A stretch of 64,000 bases of DNA from Taudactylus pleione (taxonomy: Eukaryota > Chordata > Amphibia > Anura > Myobatrachidae). How positions within the stretch are numbered: the stretch's first letter is position 1; every line of letters starts with the position of its first letter. This document shows, piece by piece, positions 33,234-43,084 of the stretch. The notes under the pieces were generated by a model. The model was not told the DNA's origin and did not search any database. It worked only from the letters and a program-made list of their open reading frames with translations. The position numbers and the translations under genes were made by a program. Where the stretch lies: contig JAUIMM010000213.1 in NCBI GenBank assembly GCA_031769625.1, positions 2,114,501 through 2,178,500 of the forward strand, read 5' to 3'.

Positions 33234-34442
33234 ACTTTATTTCTATACTATTGTAATTTCCTGGGACACTCTCATTGAGTCGGTGGCCTGGGAGGGCTCT
33301 GCGCTGTATTAACAGAGCCCACTAAGACCTACGTCACAAAAGCAGATGCCCGTGATACATTCACATCCTATGACCGCCTGGGGGGTACGCTCACCTGCTG
33401 TATTAATGCATGTCACACAGCAAACAACAGCTGCCCGTTAGATGTGTTACGAGGGAGTAGCTTTTCTTTATTTTTGTGATACCTTATCCCTTACTCCCAC
33501 TTTCATTTTTTCTTATATACATGTTTTTCCATGCTGATTCCTCAATCACATTAATTCAAATTAATGTTCAATACTAACATTGAATGTACTATGTGTGTTT
33601 GAACGCTGGCAATGATGGACGGTGTTCTATAGTATATGTGTAACGCTGTGGCATTGTTCAATACTTTTTTATATCATCTCAATGATTTTTTGTCACTGCC
33701 TCTGTGTGACACATTATATACACCTTAAATACTCTGTGACAGACACTTATAATTTCCTCTTGTCACCTCCAAATCTATCTGAACCACAGATCGCATATTG
33801 TACACACTGGAGTGTGATAATTAACTACTCTATTTATGGTATATGAACATCGATAGAAGTCAGCAGATGACTATAGATCACTTAATGTGAACACATAGTA
33901 CTAGTTTATGTGCCTCTCTTTGCACAGATAATGTGCTTAAATACTCTGTGACAGACACCTATAATTTCCTCTTGTCACCTCCAAATCTATCTGAACCACA
34001 TATTGCATATTGCACACACTGGAGTGTGATAATTAATTACTCTATCTATGGTATATTAACATCTGTGGAAATCAGCAGATGATTATAGAACACTTAATGA
34101 AAACACATAGTACTGGTTTTCATTACACAGATAATGTGTTTATTTTATTCTATGCTGGCTGCAGGGGATGCTGGTACAATATACACTAGCATCAAGCACT
34201 AGTATGTTTAGTGATATACAAATTATTCACAAATTGACGTATCATTTTTGTAAACCATACTATGGATGCCTTATATACAATTATTTCCTGTGTATATAGA
34301 CTGTAAAGACTGCTGCTTTAATCATTAAGTATTGAGACTTGAATACTTTATCAATATTTGCTGTATTAGCGCCTATAAATTTTTATATCTGTCTATTTTC
34401 ATGTTGTTTGTCTTAGTATTGACTTATTATTTTTAATCAGAA
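33234..34442. other. AT-rich segment with a 212-bp tandem duplication
   Basis: 33724-33935 and 33936 to about 34140 are direct copies spaced 212 bp, sharing CTTAAATACTCTGTGACAGA, CTCTTGTCACCTCCAAATCT and CACTGGAGTGTGATAATTAA, with moderate divergence. No gene is recognised. It lies within the 14.2-kb block, probably in the 5' region of the DIRS-type element. Confidence 0.7.
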
Positions 34443-34526
34443 TTTAATAAAAGTTAGCTTTTACATTAACTACTAAGTGTGCCCCCAAAAAGATGAGAGT
34501 TCTTTTCTTCTCTTATCCCCCCTTGT
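34443..34526 (-). repeat. Inverted repeat arm, right (pair at 20532-20612)
   Basis: TTTTACATTAACTACTAAGT and GATGAGAGTTCTTTTCTTCT are the reverse complement of the left arm. The arm ends two bases into the right copy of the 16-bp direct repeat, so it forms the extreme edge of the 14.2-kb block on this side. Confidence 0.8.
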
Positions 34527-34540
34527 AACCTGACAGCTAA
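34525..34540 (+). repeat. 16-bp direct repeat, right copy (pair at 20337-20352)
   Basis: GTAACCTGACAGCTAA, identical to the left copy. After it the interrupted MITE resumes with TCAGATGACCGAGGATCAC. Confidence 0.85.
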
Positions 34541-34705
34541 TCAGATGACCGAGGATCACATAGAGTGATCTGATGCTGAGTCCTCAGCTACAGCAACGGA
34601 TCACAGAAGCTGGTAGTAGGCGTCTATTTATACAAGACGCCTCCTGCGTTATTAGCATATTTTAGGAACACTGCTGCACCCAGTGTACATAACTGAATCA
34701 GGCCC
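34541..34705. mobile_element. Right half of the split MITE
   Basis: It contains TTAGCATATTTTAGGAACAC and the right terminus ACTGAATCAGGCCC followed by TAT, matching the TAT before 20064. The partner of 20064-20352. Confidence 0.75.
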
Positions 34706-34712
34706 TATGCTG

Positions 34713-35690
34713 TTGGATATCATCTTGTACACCACACTAAGCATGGGCCAGAGAAAGCAAAAGAGAGAGCTGTCTGAGGAGATCAGAAAGAAATTATAGA
34801 CAAACATGTTATAGGTAAAGGCTATCAGACTATGTCCGAGCAGCTTATTGTTTCTGTGACTACAGTTGCAATTATAATTAAGAAGTTTAATGTCCATGGG
34901 ACTTTGCCAACCAACGCAAGTGGAAAATCAATCCTAGATTAAACAAAAGTAAATTACAAATGGTAGAAAAAGAGCCAAGGAAAACTTCCAAAGAAATACA
35001 GGCTGAACTCCAAGGTAAAGGTATGTCAGTGCCTGATAGCACAATTTGATGATTTCTGAGCAACAGTGGGCTGCTTGGGAAAAAAAAACAGCAAGACTCC
35101 ACTTTTGAAAAAAAACAACATAAGAAAGTCAGAATGCATATTGACAAGCCACAATACTTCTGGGAGAATGTCCTTTGGACAGTTGAGTATAAACTGGGCC
35201 TTTTTGGCAAGTCAAATCAGTATGTTCACAGATGAAAATACAGTATTAAGCTTTCAAAGAAAAGAACACCATACAGTACCTACTGTGAAACATGGAGCTG
35301 GTTCAAGACATTCTGGAGAAAAATATATTGCCAAGTGTCAGAAAGCTCTGTCTCAGTCACAGGCCATGGGTTTTCCAACAGGATAATGACCCAAAACACG
35401 TAGCTACAGTAAAAGCACCCAAAAATGGATAAGAAAAAACCATTAGGCTATTCTAAAGTGACCTTCTATGAGCCTTGACCTGAATGCTAATGAATATCTA
35501 TGGAAAGAGCTGAAACATGCCGTCTGGGGTAAGTAACCATCAAGACAGCTGGAGCATGGTGCTCAGGAAAAGTGAACTAAACTTCCTTGTCACAGGTGCA
35601 GAAATCTCATTGAGAGCTGAGAGCTACAGAAATCATTTGATTGCAGTAATTGTCTCCAAAGGATGTACAACTAAATATAAGGTTAAGGGT
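34713..35690 (+). pseudogene. Decayed Tc1-like transposase copy
   Basis: The DNA follows the order of a vertebrate Tc1-like transposase gene: GCTATCAGACTATGTCCGAG (helix-turn-helix region) and AAGTTTAATGTCCATGGGAC near the N-terminus, CAACAGGATAATGACCCAAA encoding the QxDNDPKH-like second catalytic Asp region at about 35375, and a weak match to the final DLNPxE region near 35475-35510. Many stops and frame changes are present, so there is no functional frame. Inverted ends could not be located. It starts only a few bases after the MITE end at 34705. Confidence 0.75.
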
Positions 35691-35759
35691 CTCATCAATG
35701 GCGAGATGCAGCAACAGGAGAAATTAGGTAAAATCCCCAAAATGTGGGTTTGACCGCAT

Positions 35760-36365
35760 TTCCCATTTGCACTAACCCCCGGAATGTGATGCATTCCACG
35801 GCTTGGATGCAATGGGTAATGCCATCTTCAGATGTTTCATGAATGCAGTCATATTACACGCCTATTGCTAGTATACATATTATGGATCTTTTTTGTCTTT
35901 TAGTATATACATGCTGTAGTTCCAGAACTCATACCTATGTGGTGTTGTGTTTTTGAGCCCCTATATAATTACAATATATGTTTATGTTGTGTTACAGACA
36001 GCTCATGGCCGCAGGAGTGTCTTAGGTTGACATGGCAACCTCCGGAGGTGAGCCGGGTGACATCACTTTCGAGCGACCCGCACCCTCCGCTCATGTGATC
36101 GTAGCCCAAGGACAGTCTATCACTCAGTACACGTCAGGTGGGGTATATAGGCAAGTGTCTTATTATACCTGTGTTTGTATTCCTGACGACGGGGCAGCAA
36201 GGGCCTTGCAATGTTGAAACTTAAGTAAAGATCATTTGTACTAAATCCTGGAGTGACGCTCTGTGTTCTGCCATGGTTTGCGGCTTTTTATCTTGTTAGA
36301 GTACGTGATTGAGCACCCAGGTAATAGCCAATGAGAGGTGCATTGAGTGCCGGACCAAGTGGACT

Positions 36366-36367
<2 letters not shown>
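35760..36367 (+). mobile_element. Penelope-like 3' end (pLTR) running into (AT)n
   Basis: A GC-richer leader (GACATGGCAACCTCCGGAGG, then GGTGGGGTATATAGGCAAG, a TATA-like stretch at about 36140-36150) precedes a degenerate hammerhead (36183-36220). The segment ends ATTGAGTGCCGGACCAAGTG, then GACTGT and an AT tract (36367-36400). The order leader, hammerhead, GAGTGCCG and (AT)n is the same as in the PLE at 46313-48436. No reading frame remains. Confidence 0.6.
36183..36220 (+). ncRNA. Degenerate hammerhead-type motif
   Basis: CTGACGA (36183-36189) and GAAAC (36216-36220) fit the two conserved core strands. The 26-nt middle forms an imperfect hairpin (GCAAGG with CCTTGC) rather than a clean stem II. 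Unlikely to cleave; it marks the Penelope-like terminal region. Confidence 0.4.
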
Positions 36368-36400
<33 letters not shown>

Positions 36401-36403
<3 letters not shown>

Positions 36404-38172
36404 GAATGAGACATCCCTCTGGCACGCCAAGTGGATGAAGAGTAACAGTACCATGGACTAATGCCTATTGTTTATTAAATTGTGGGCACTTTTTCTCTTG
36501 TACCCCATTTCCAGCTTATGTAAGCCAGTTTGTGCCAGCTATTGCCTCAGGTGTCCATGAATTTTTTGCTTTGCATACCATATACAGATGTATGGAAATG
36601 TATCTGTGGCAGGTGTTGGTGGGCTGGTGCAATGAGAAGCACTGACATATGATGCTAATGATTAGCACCATTATGTAGACACTTCTTTAGGTAATTGTGT
36701 ATTGACCCCACTCATTGACAGTGCTTAATTATTTAGTGTTTCTGCTACATTACAGTATATGAAGTTGCAGTAATCCATTAGCATCACCTAAATGATATTT
36801 CATTGTTGATGGAAAGAAGATTTCCATTTGATATTTAAATGGGAAAAGAAAATTTGCTTGCATCTAATTTAACGCATTGTGTATAATTATTTACATTCTA
36901 CATTGTATATCTGAACTTGTCATTTGTTGATAACACTATCCAGGCACTACTTTGTCACATATCTGACACTATTACAACGTTATACTGTTTACAAATATGG
37001 TAATGCAATTTGTGTATTTACTATGACCATTGTCAAGGTGCATCTCTAAGCTATCTATTCACTACCCTTACACTTTGTGCTTGCTATTGTGGTGCATAAG
37101 TATACATACTTGTTTCTCTTGATATAAAACTAGGAAATCTGTGTTCTAGACCTGGACAGCCAGGGCACAAGTTTATCCAACTCTTCATAAGCCCCATAAT
37201 GAGAGACTGTTGAGCAGTTGTGTTTGCTTAGTTCAAAGATGAACATCCAATACATCTTAAAGCTGAAGTGAACTGAATGCAATAGATGAGTTAAACACTG
37301 AAATGCACCTAAAAACATCCACATAAATAAACTTTTAAATATATAAATATAATATCAATCTTATTACACCCTTTACTTATATAATCTGTCATGTTAGAAT
37401 ATATAATACTCACATACTGCACTATAATAAACTATAAAAAGCTAAGAAGCCATTTATCTAATTCCTATGAAGTAGTTCATCACATGCAATGAATTCCAAA
37501 CTATAATGACTCATCCATATTAAATGATTTCCACTATTGTAGTTATAAATTGAAAGCTTCCTTGCCAAAAGCGGAAACTAATTTAATTGTACATGTTAAA
37601 TAATTTAGATTTGATAAATTAATAACAAATCTTCCTAATATTAGCAAGGTCATGAAGGTCTAGGCTAATTGTATGTCTGAGGAACACATTTTTTTTTATT
37701 TCAATATCTTTTTATATAATTTAACATATTGGAAACTGTTACGGGCATGATTTCAAATAGTCTTTCATCAATATCAAATAGCACAAGGCACCAAACTACA
37801 GTAAAATCTTTAAGTACTGTAAGACTATCTAGAACATTTACAAAGAACCAGAAAAGGCTATTCTTTTCTATTAATAGCCAATACGCGCTATGGCAAATTA
37901 TTGCACAATGAACCAGAGAAATTTCCCTCAATCACCAATTGGCTATTTGATAACAAAAATAGACCTACCTCTAATATAAATTTTAAAAGCAAAGACCCTT
38001 ATACAAGTTTTCCAGCAGTAGGCCAATTTACAGTGACCAATCTTCTCTGTATTAGGTGGGTACTTAACTCTAATTGTGGGAGTAATAACAAGTAACTAAT
38101 GAAAATATAAATATTGTTTTACATATACACTACAAAGTACAGTATAGTATAGAAAGTTTTAGAAAGGCAAGC
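36401..38172. other. No recognisable gene or repeat
   Basis: About 1.8 kb of AT-rich DNA. No conserved frame, terminal repeat or RNA gene was seen. Confidence 0.5.
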
Positions 38173-38180
38173 AATTCTTA

Positions 38181-38392
38181 AAAGAGATGTGCTTGGACCC
38201 CAGTATTTTGGTTTTGGAAAAACCACCCTCAAATATTTTGGTACAGTTCTGGATTTCTTTAAAATAGATAAAGTGCTAAAATCCTAATAAATTGAACCTA
38301 TCTACATCCAAATCCAGAGATCCATTTTTTAAATCCAAGATCCGAATTTGGTTTTACTCAGAGCCCCAAAGTTCATGTGTGTTCTCATCTCT
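38181..38392. mobile_element. hAT-type MITE, perfect 8-bp duplication AATTCTTA (212 bp)
   Basis: AATTCTTA at 38173-38180 and 38393-38400 flanks a segment starting AAAGAGATGTGCTTGGACC and ending TGTTCTCATCTCT. The interior GTATTTTGGTTTTGG and AAAACCACCCTC words match the GTGTTTTGG-rich side of the large hAT at 30035. A diverged deletion derivative of that family. Confidence 0.75.
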
Positions 38393-38664
38393 AATTCTTA
38401 TACAATTTATAGTAACTTGTTACTTGACACTAGCATTACATAAAAATATAGTAATACTATAGACTATGCTGTCTGCGTTTCCAAATCATATATCACAAGA
38501 GACAATGGGACTCATTAGTACATGTATGCACATGCTAGAAAAACTTGCATCCATGTTTCAAATCGGATGCATGCAAATCAAAAGAAATACTACTTACTAG
38601 TTACTACCAGTGTGTGTGCAGTAGGGTGAGATAAGCAAGCATTATGCACATGTGTTAGTACTCA

Positions 38665-38922
38665 GGCCCTGATTCAGAGCCGGACGCTCTGACAGAGCGC
38701 ACGCTCTGAATCAGGGCCGTCCCTCCTACCTTTTGGAGCGGCCTCTGGCCGCTTGCATAGCTGCAGGTGACCACCCACAGCTATAGCGGGGGGCCAAAAT
38801 GATGGTTGCGATGGTCAAGACCATCGCAACCATTGGGCTTGCGACGAGACCCTGCGGTCACTTGGGCACCATCGACCCGCTTGCGAGTGCTCAGCGCTCG
38901 CCAGCGGGTCTGAATCAGGCCC
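38665..38922. mobile_element. Short GGCCTGATTCAG-family MITE, TCA duplication (258 bp)
   Basis: It starts GGCCCTGATTCAGAGCCG, ends GTCTGAATCAGGCC, and is flanked by TCA at 38662-38664 and 38923-38925. Inner palindromes (GATGGTTGCGATGGTC and CCATCGCAACC) match the copies at 4354 and 52649. A second, internal CTCTGAATCAGGG near 38703 suggests a compound or partially deleted copy. Confidence 0.8.
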
Positions 38923-38925
38923 TCA

Positions 38926-39222
38926 ATACAGAAGTGACATTTCCCTATTTCTACTCTACACAACCTATTAATGTAATTAAAACATATTTTTTAATAAATC
39001 TTGTTGTGTATAAATAGGGTCATTAATAAAAGTGAAAGTGGTATTTACAAAACTTCACCCTCATAATTTTTTTATCCTGTTCAAATTTAAATGTGAATAA
39101 TCTTCTGCGTGGCAGTCTTATGCAAGTGATAACAAAGTAGTGCAGATGGATGACCACTAAATTTAATTTATTAATCTAACATAGCCACAATTTGAATTAA
39201 TTAATTTAATTAATTAATTAGT
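38926..39222. other. No recognisable feature
   Basis: AT-rich spacer ending in an AATT-rich run just before the solo LTR. Confidence 0.5.
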
Positions 39223-39724
39223 ACTATTGTCACGCTTGGCTCCGCGGAATCCCCTATTGAGGGGTTGAAAGCTGAGGTCCTAGGTTGAGGAAGAAATCAG
39301 AGGTGAAGGGCCTGAGTGTAAGTTCTCCTCATCCACAAGTATCGGAGGTTGACGAGACCTGACCAAAGGCGCAGAGTCTAACCTGCCGGAATGTGCTCAC
39401 CAGTGACCCCTCCAAGCGGGATATGGGTTTAGCTGCTTCCGACAGGCAGGTCGCTACCCTTTGGTCAGGTATCCGATACGAATGGGAAATGGAGAGAGGT
39501 ACACCCCTAAGGCTCAAAGAAAGTACTTTGGAGAAGTACTAATATGTATTCTATTCTCTTAGGTACAGAGTTGGTACAATGGGGTTGCTTCCAGTAATAG
39601 TACAGAATGACAAGAGGGAAGGTCCACTGAGGAGTAGGACACTCTGCTGGCACTGGAGGAGGGTGGTGGTTGTGCTGACTGCACGGAGTGTGGATACTGG
39701 TGCACCATTGGTACAGAAGATGAT

Positions 39725-39920
39725 TCGGTGGTTGTACTCAGTTGGCGTGTACAGAGTACACGAAGTGCGAATCCAGACGCACCGAAGGATGGTTTGATAA
39801 TTGTACTCAATGGTGTTTACTGAGTACACAATGTGCGAATCCAGATGCATCGGAGAATGGTTCAGTAATTGTACTCGGTGGTGTATACTGAGAACACAAT
39901 ATGCAAATCCAGACGCCCAG
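39725..39920. repeat. ~68-bp tandem repeat inside the LTR, 3 copies
   Basis: TTGTACTC recurs at 39732, 39800 and 39869, each followed by GTACACGAAGTGCGAATCC-like sequence and CCAGACGCACCG-like sequence. Moderately diverged. It lies in the probable R/U5 part of the LTR. Confidence 0.8.
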
Positions 39921-40045
39921 GAAGATTGTAATGAGATAATATAACAATCACTCGGGAGTGAGGAACAGGAACCTGGAAAAGAATGACAACAAGCATACAC
40001 CAGTAGTGAGGACATTGCACAGGCAACTTCCTGGTGTCCGGAGCC

Positions 40046-40058
40046 TAGTTATATACCC
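40046..40058 (-). promoter_or_regulatory. TATA-type promoter of the solo LTR
   Basis: The minus strand reads GGGTATATAACTAGG. It is the only TATA-like element in the LTR and lies about 275 bp in from the U3 edge of the minus-strand LTR, a plausible core promoter position. Confidence 0.5.
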
Positions 40059-40336
40059 TACAGTAGCAGTTAATTGGAGATCAGCATCAGCTGACTGAGA
40101 CTACACTACCATTGGTTAAAGGTACAGTCAGGTGAGAAAGACTAAGATGGCGGCGCCCATGACGGTAACCTCAGAAACCAAGACACGGAGCAACACATGG
40201 AAGTCCAAAAGCACCTAAGACAAAATCCTCAGCGCATCACCCGCTGCCGCACCTGATGACTGACTGCAGAAGAAGTCAGGGGAAGCCGGTGCTGGGGTGC
40301 GTAACGGCCGATCTTAGGCCAAACCCTGACAACTAT

Positions 40337-41537
40337 CAGTTGAGGATTAATCAACAAACAGCTAATTGGAAGCAGGTAGGTATAATTGTGGCATATGTTG
40401 GCACCAACCTCAAGCATCCACAAATGACAAAAGTCATGGCATGCCTATTTGCATCCATGGCATACATGAATATTCCCTTACAACACTCTATGCTAGACTG
40501 GCCCTTTGCCTATCCTCTATTGCTTATTCAGGCAAGTCATAATTTGTACAGTAGATACACAGAAAACATGCACACTTTTTGTGTGTATGCACAAGTCTAA
40601 ATGGGCCCTAATATGGATTTTATAGCTATTCAAAATTGGTCACGCCCACCTGCCAATAACTGTGTTAATAAAAGGGAAATTATTCAAATTCATAATTCAA
40701 TACAACTTTTTTAATTCATAAGTATTGCAAATTTTATTTCTTATGTTGACTCTTTGAAAATAGTTTTTCCATATTTCATGTATTCGGAAATCGTAGGCTG
40801 CGTGCATCTATGTAATGCTGCTTCCATCAATGGATTTTAAGTATCATGCATTGAGCCATTGCTTGGAATTTCTCAGTCAGGGACCTCTTGGAACTTAAAA
40901 TATATCACATTCAAAAACATGCATTTTATTTTAATTAAAATTGTTTTTATTGAAACTATATATAGAATAATGTACTATACTATAAATGATGAAAATACAG
41001 TATTATAATGCATGAAAGTTACTTGATGGTATAAAAGCACATGGCTACCAACATACAGCACTGTCGATGGAATTCTGTAAACAGAATAGATGGCAAACTG
41101 AACATCGCTTTAAAAGAAGAAAAAAAATAGATGTCGCATATTAAACCCTAGTGTGCCTAAAAAAATCTTACATTGTTCAACTAGGAAATACATGTTAAAA
41201 TACCAACTTTACACATTTTTTGTAAGCTTAGGAATACTTCTAAATCTCAAAGTGAACAGTAGAACAGAGGAAAATTTTCCATCGACACTCTCTATGTTCT
41301 TTTAAAATCCAGAAATGCCATACATGTCTCACCGGGGCTGCCATCAGTGGGTACAGGTGGTACACTTGTATGGGACCCTGGGAGAAAGCACCAATGATCG
41401 TTACATGCTTCTGATTCTGCAAATCAGTAATAGTTTGTGGCTGGCATCATCGGTGCATGTAGCAGAGATAGATTATATTGAAGGTACATCACCCTCTCTC
41501 ACTCAGATAGCCCCACTAGATAAGGTGTGGGTTGTAC
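40337..41537. other. No recognisable gene or repeat
   Basis: AT-rich DNA without a supported feature. Short open stretches have no motif. Confidence 0.5.
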
Positions 41538-41974
41538 AACTTGTCGACATTCAGCAGATCGACATTCAGTATGTTGACACCAGAATGTCAACAGGGTCTT
41601 AATGTTAATAGTCAGAATTTTGACATAGTTAATAGGTAGACAACCACTTTGTCAACATGCATTTATGTCAACATGGTTAAAATATAGACACATTCAAAAT
41701 GTCGATGTTTAACATGCCAGCACCAAAATGTTTACATGTGGTTTTCCGCTTTTTTTAGCCTAACCCTAATCCGAACCCTAGAAAACATTTTAGAAAAAGT
41801 TGTCAACATTCTGAAGTGTCGACATTTTAGCTCTGTTAACCTATATGCATGTCGACATATTGGTTGCTGACCTATTGACCATGTCGGCATTCTGACTGTC
41901 GACATTCAGAGACTGATGACATTGTGATGTTGACATTCTGACTGTCGACTTTCTGAATGTTGACAAGTCAACCA
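41538..41974. mobile_element. Unclassified MITE rich in GTCGACATTCTGA words
   Basis: Near-palindromic words of the type TGTCGACATTCTGAATGTCG recur throughout in both orientations. The outer parts (TTGTACAACTTGTCGACATT and AATGTTGACAAGTCAACCAG) are approximate inverted repeats. The centre contains TAACCCTAATCCGAACCCTA, telomere-like words on the minus strand. Boundaries are approximate and no target duplication was fixed. Confidence 0.5.
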
Positions 41975-42185
41975 GATACAGATTAGATGCTGGTCTTCCT
42001 TCTGTTTGGCCAGTGTTTCCGAGCCCCAGCTCTCTTTTCATCCTCTCCTAGAGTACTCCCATTTGTAAGACATAGAGAACTGCACAGAAGTAAGGATGGT
42101 TGAGCATCAATTTTTTTAATTTATGTAGGATCACTGTTTGGTTTGTAGAAGCAATCACAAGGTATGTTTACAGTAAAAAATGACA

Positions 42186-42225
<40 letters not shown>

Positions 42226-42250
42226 TCAGGTCAATAAATATTGGGACATT

Positions 42251-42849
42251 GGCCCTCATTCAGAGCCACTCGCTAGCGGCAGTACGCTCGTTCCGAGCGA
42301 TGTTCGCACATCTGCGCATGCGTACGGATCGTTATACGCATGCGCGAACCAGTCAGTGCGGCCAAAATTCATGTGCTCGCAATATAGCGAATGCCTGCTA
42401 TTTTGAGTGACAGAATGAGGCGTATGTGGGTGGTAACAGGGGAAGGTGCTTGAAAATGGGGAGTGGAGATCCGAACGCAGGCGTGCTTAAAGGTCAAAAC
42501 GGGCGTTTTATGGGTGTGCATAATTAATACAGCAGCATCATTGACCACGTCACTGGGTTATTTTCTAGCCAGAACTGCTCGCAAAATTGTGGTAGCAAAA
42601 ACCAACCACAAGAATAGCGAGCAGTTCATACGCTGGTCGATGTACTCGATTAATCTAATAAATAGCGGACATGACGTATGGTGCGTGCGGCCAGGGGGCG
42701 TTTTTAACAAATAAACGAGCGTATGTTTTGCTCGCTCATTCAAACTTAGAGGTGGGAACAGACTGCAATTTGCGAACTGATCATTTGAATAGCCACCCCT
42801 TGTTTTTGAACGAGCGAGCGCAAATAGCGAACGGCTCTGAATCAGGCCC
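42251..42849. mobile_element. GGCCTGATTCAG-family MITE nested in the Tc1 terminus, ATT duplication (599 bp)
   Basis: It starts GGCCCTCATTCAGAGCCAC, ends ACGGCTCTGAATCAGGCCC, and is flanked by ATT at 42248-42250 and 42850-42852. Excision with one ATT exactly rebuilds the Tc1 terminal sequence GGGACATTGACAGAATTTTC, as read in the intact opposite end. Same subfamily as 5316-5910. Confidence 0.95.
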
Positions 42850-43084
42850 ATTGACAGAATTTTCATATTTTGTCCTCTATTCACCACCACAATGGCTTTG
42901 AAATGAAACAAACAAGATGTGATTTAACTGCAGACTTTCAGATTTAATTTGAGGGTAATTACATCCAAATCAGGTGAACGGTGTAGGAATTACAACGGTT
43001 TCTATATGTGCCTCCCACTTTTTAAGGGGCCAAAAGTAATGGGACAAACTAAACAATCCTAAATCTAACTTTAACATTTTAATA

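Larger units (their letters stand above)
39228..40331 (-). mobile_element. Solo LTR (1104 bp), 5-bp duplication ACTAT
   Basis: ACTAT at 39223-39227 and 40332-40336 flanks a segment beginning TGTCACGC and ending CCTGACA, so it has TG...CA ends with inverted termini. A 5-bp duplication fits Gypsy/ERV-type LTR retroelements. A TATA-type promoter on the minus strand (GGTATATAACTAGG, plus positions 40047-40058) indicates that transcription would run right to left. Downstream of it is a 68-bp tandem triplication (about 39725-39920). No internal coding region or second LTR is present, so this is what LTR-LTR recombination leaves. Confidence 0.8.
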
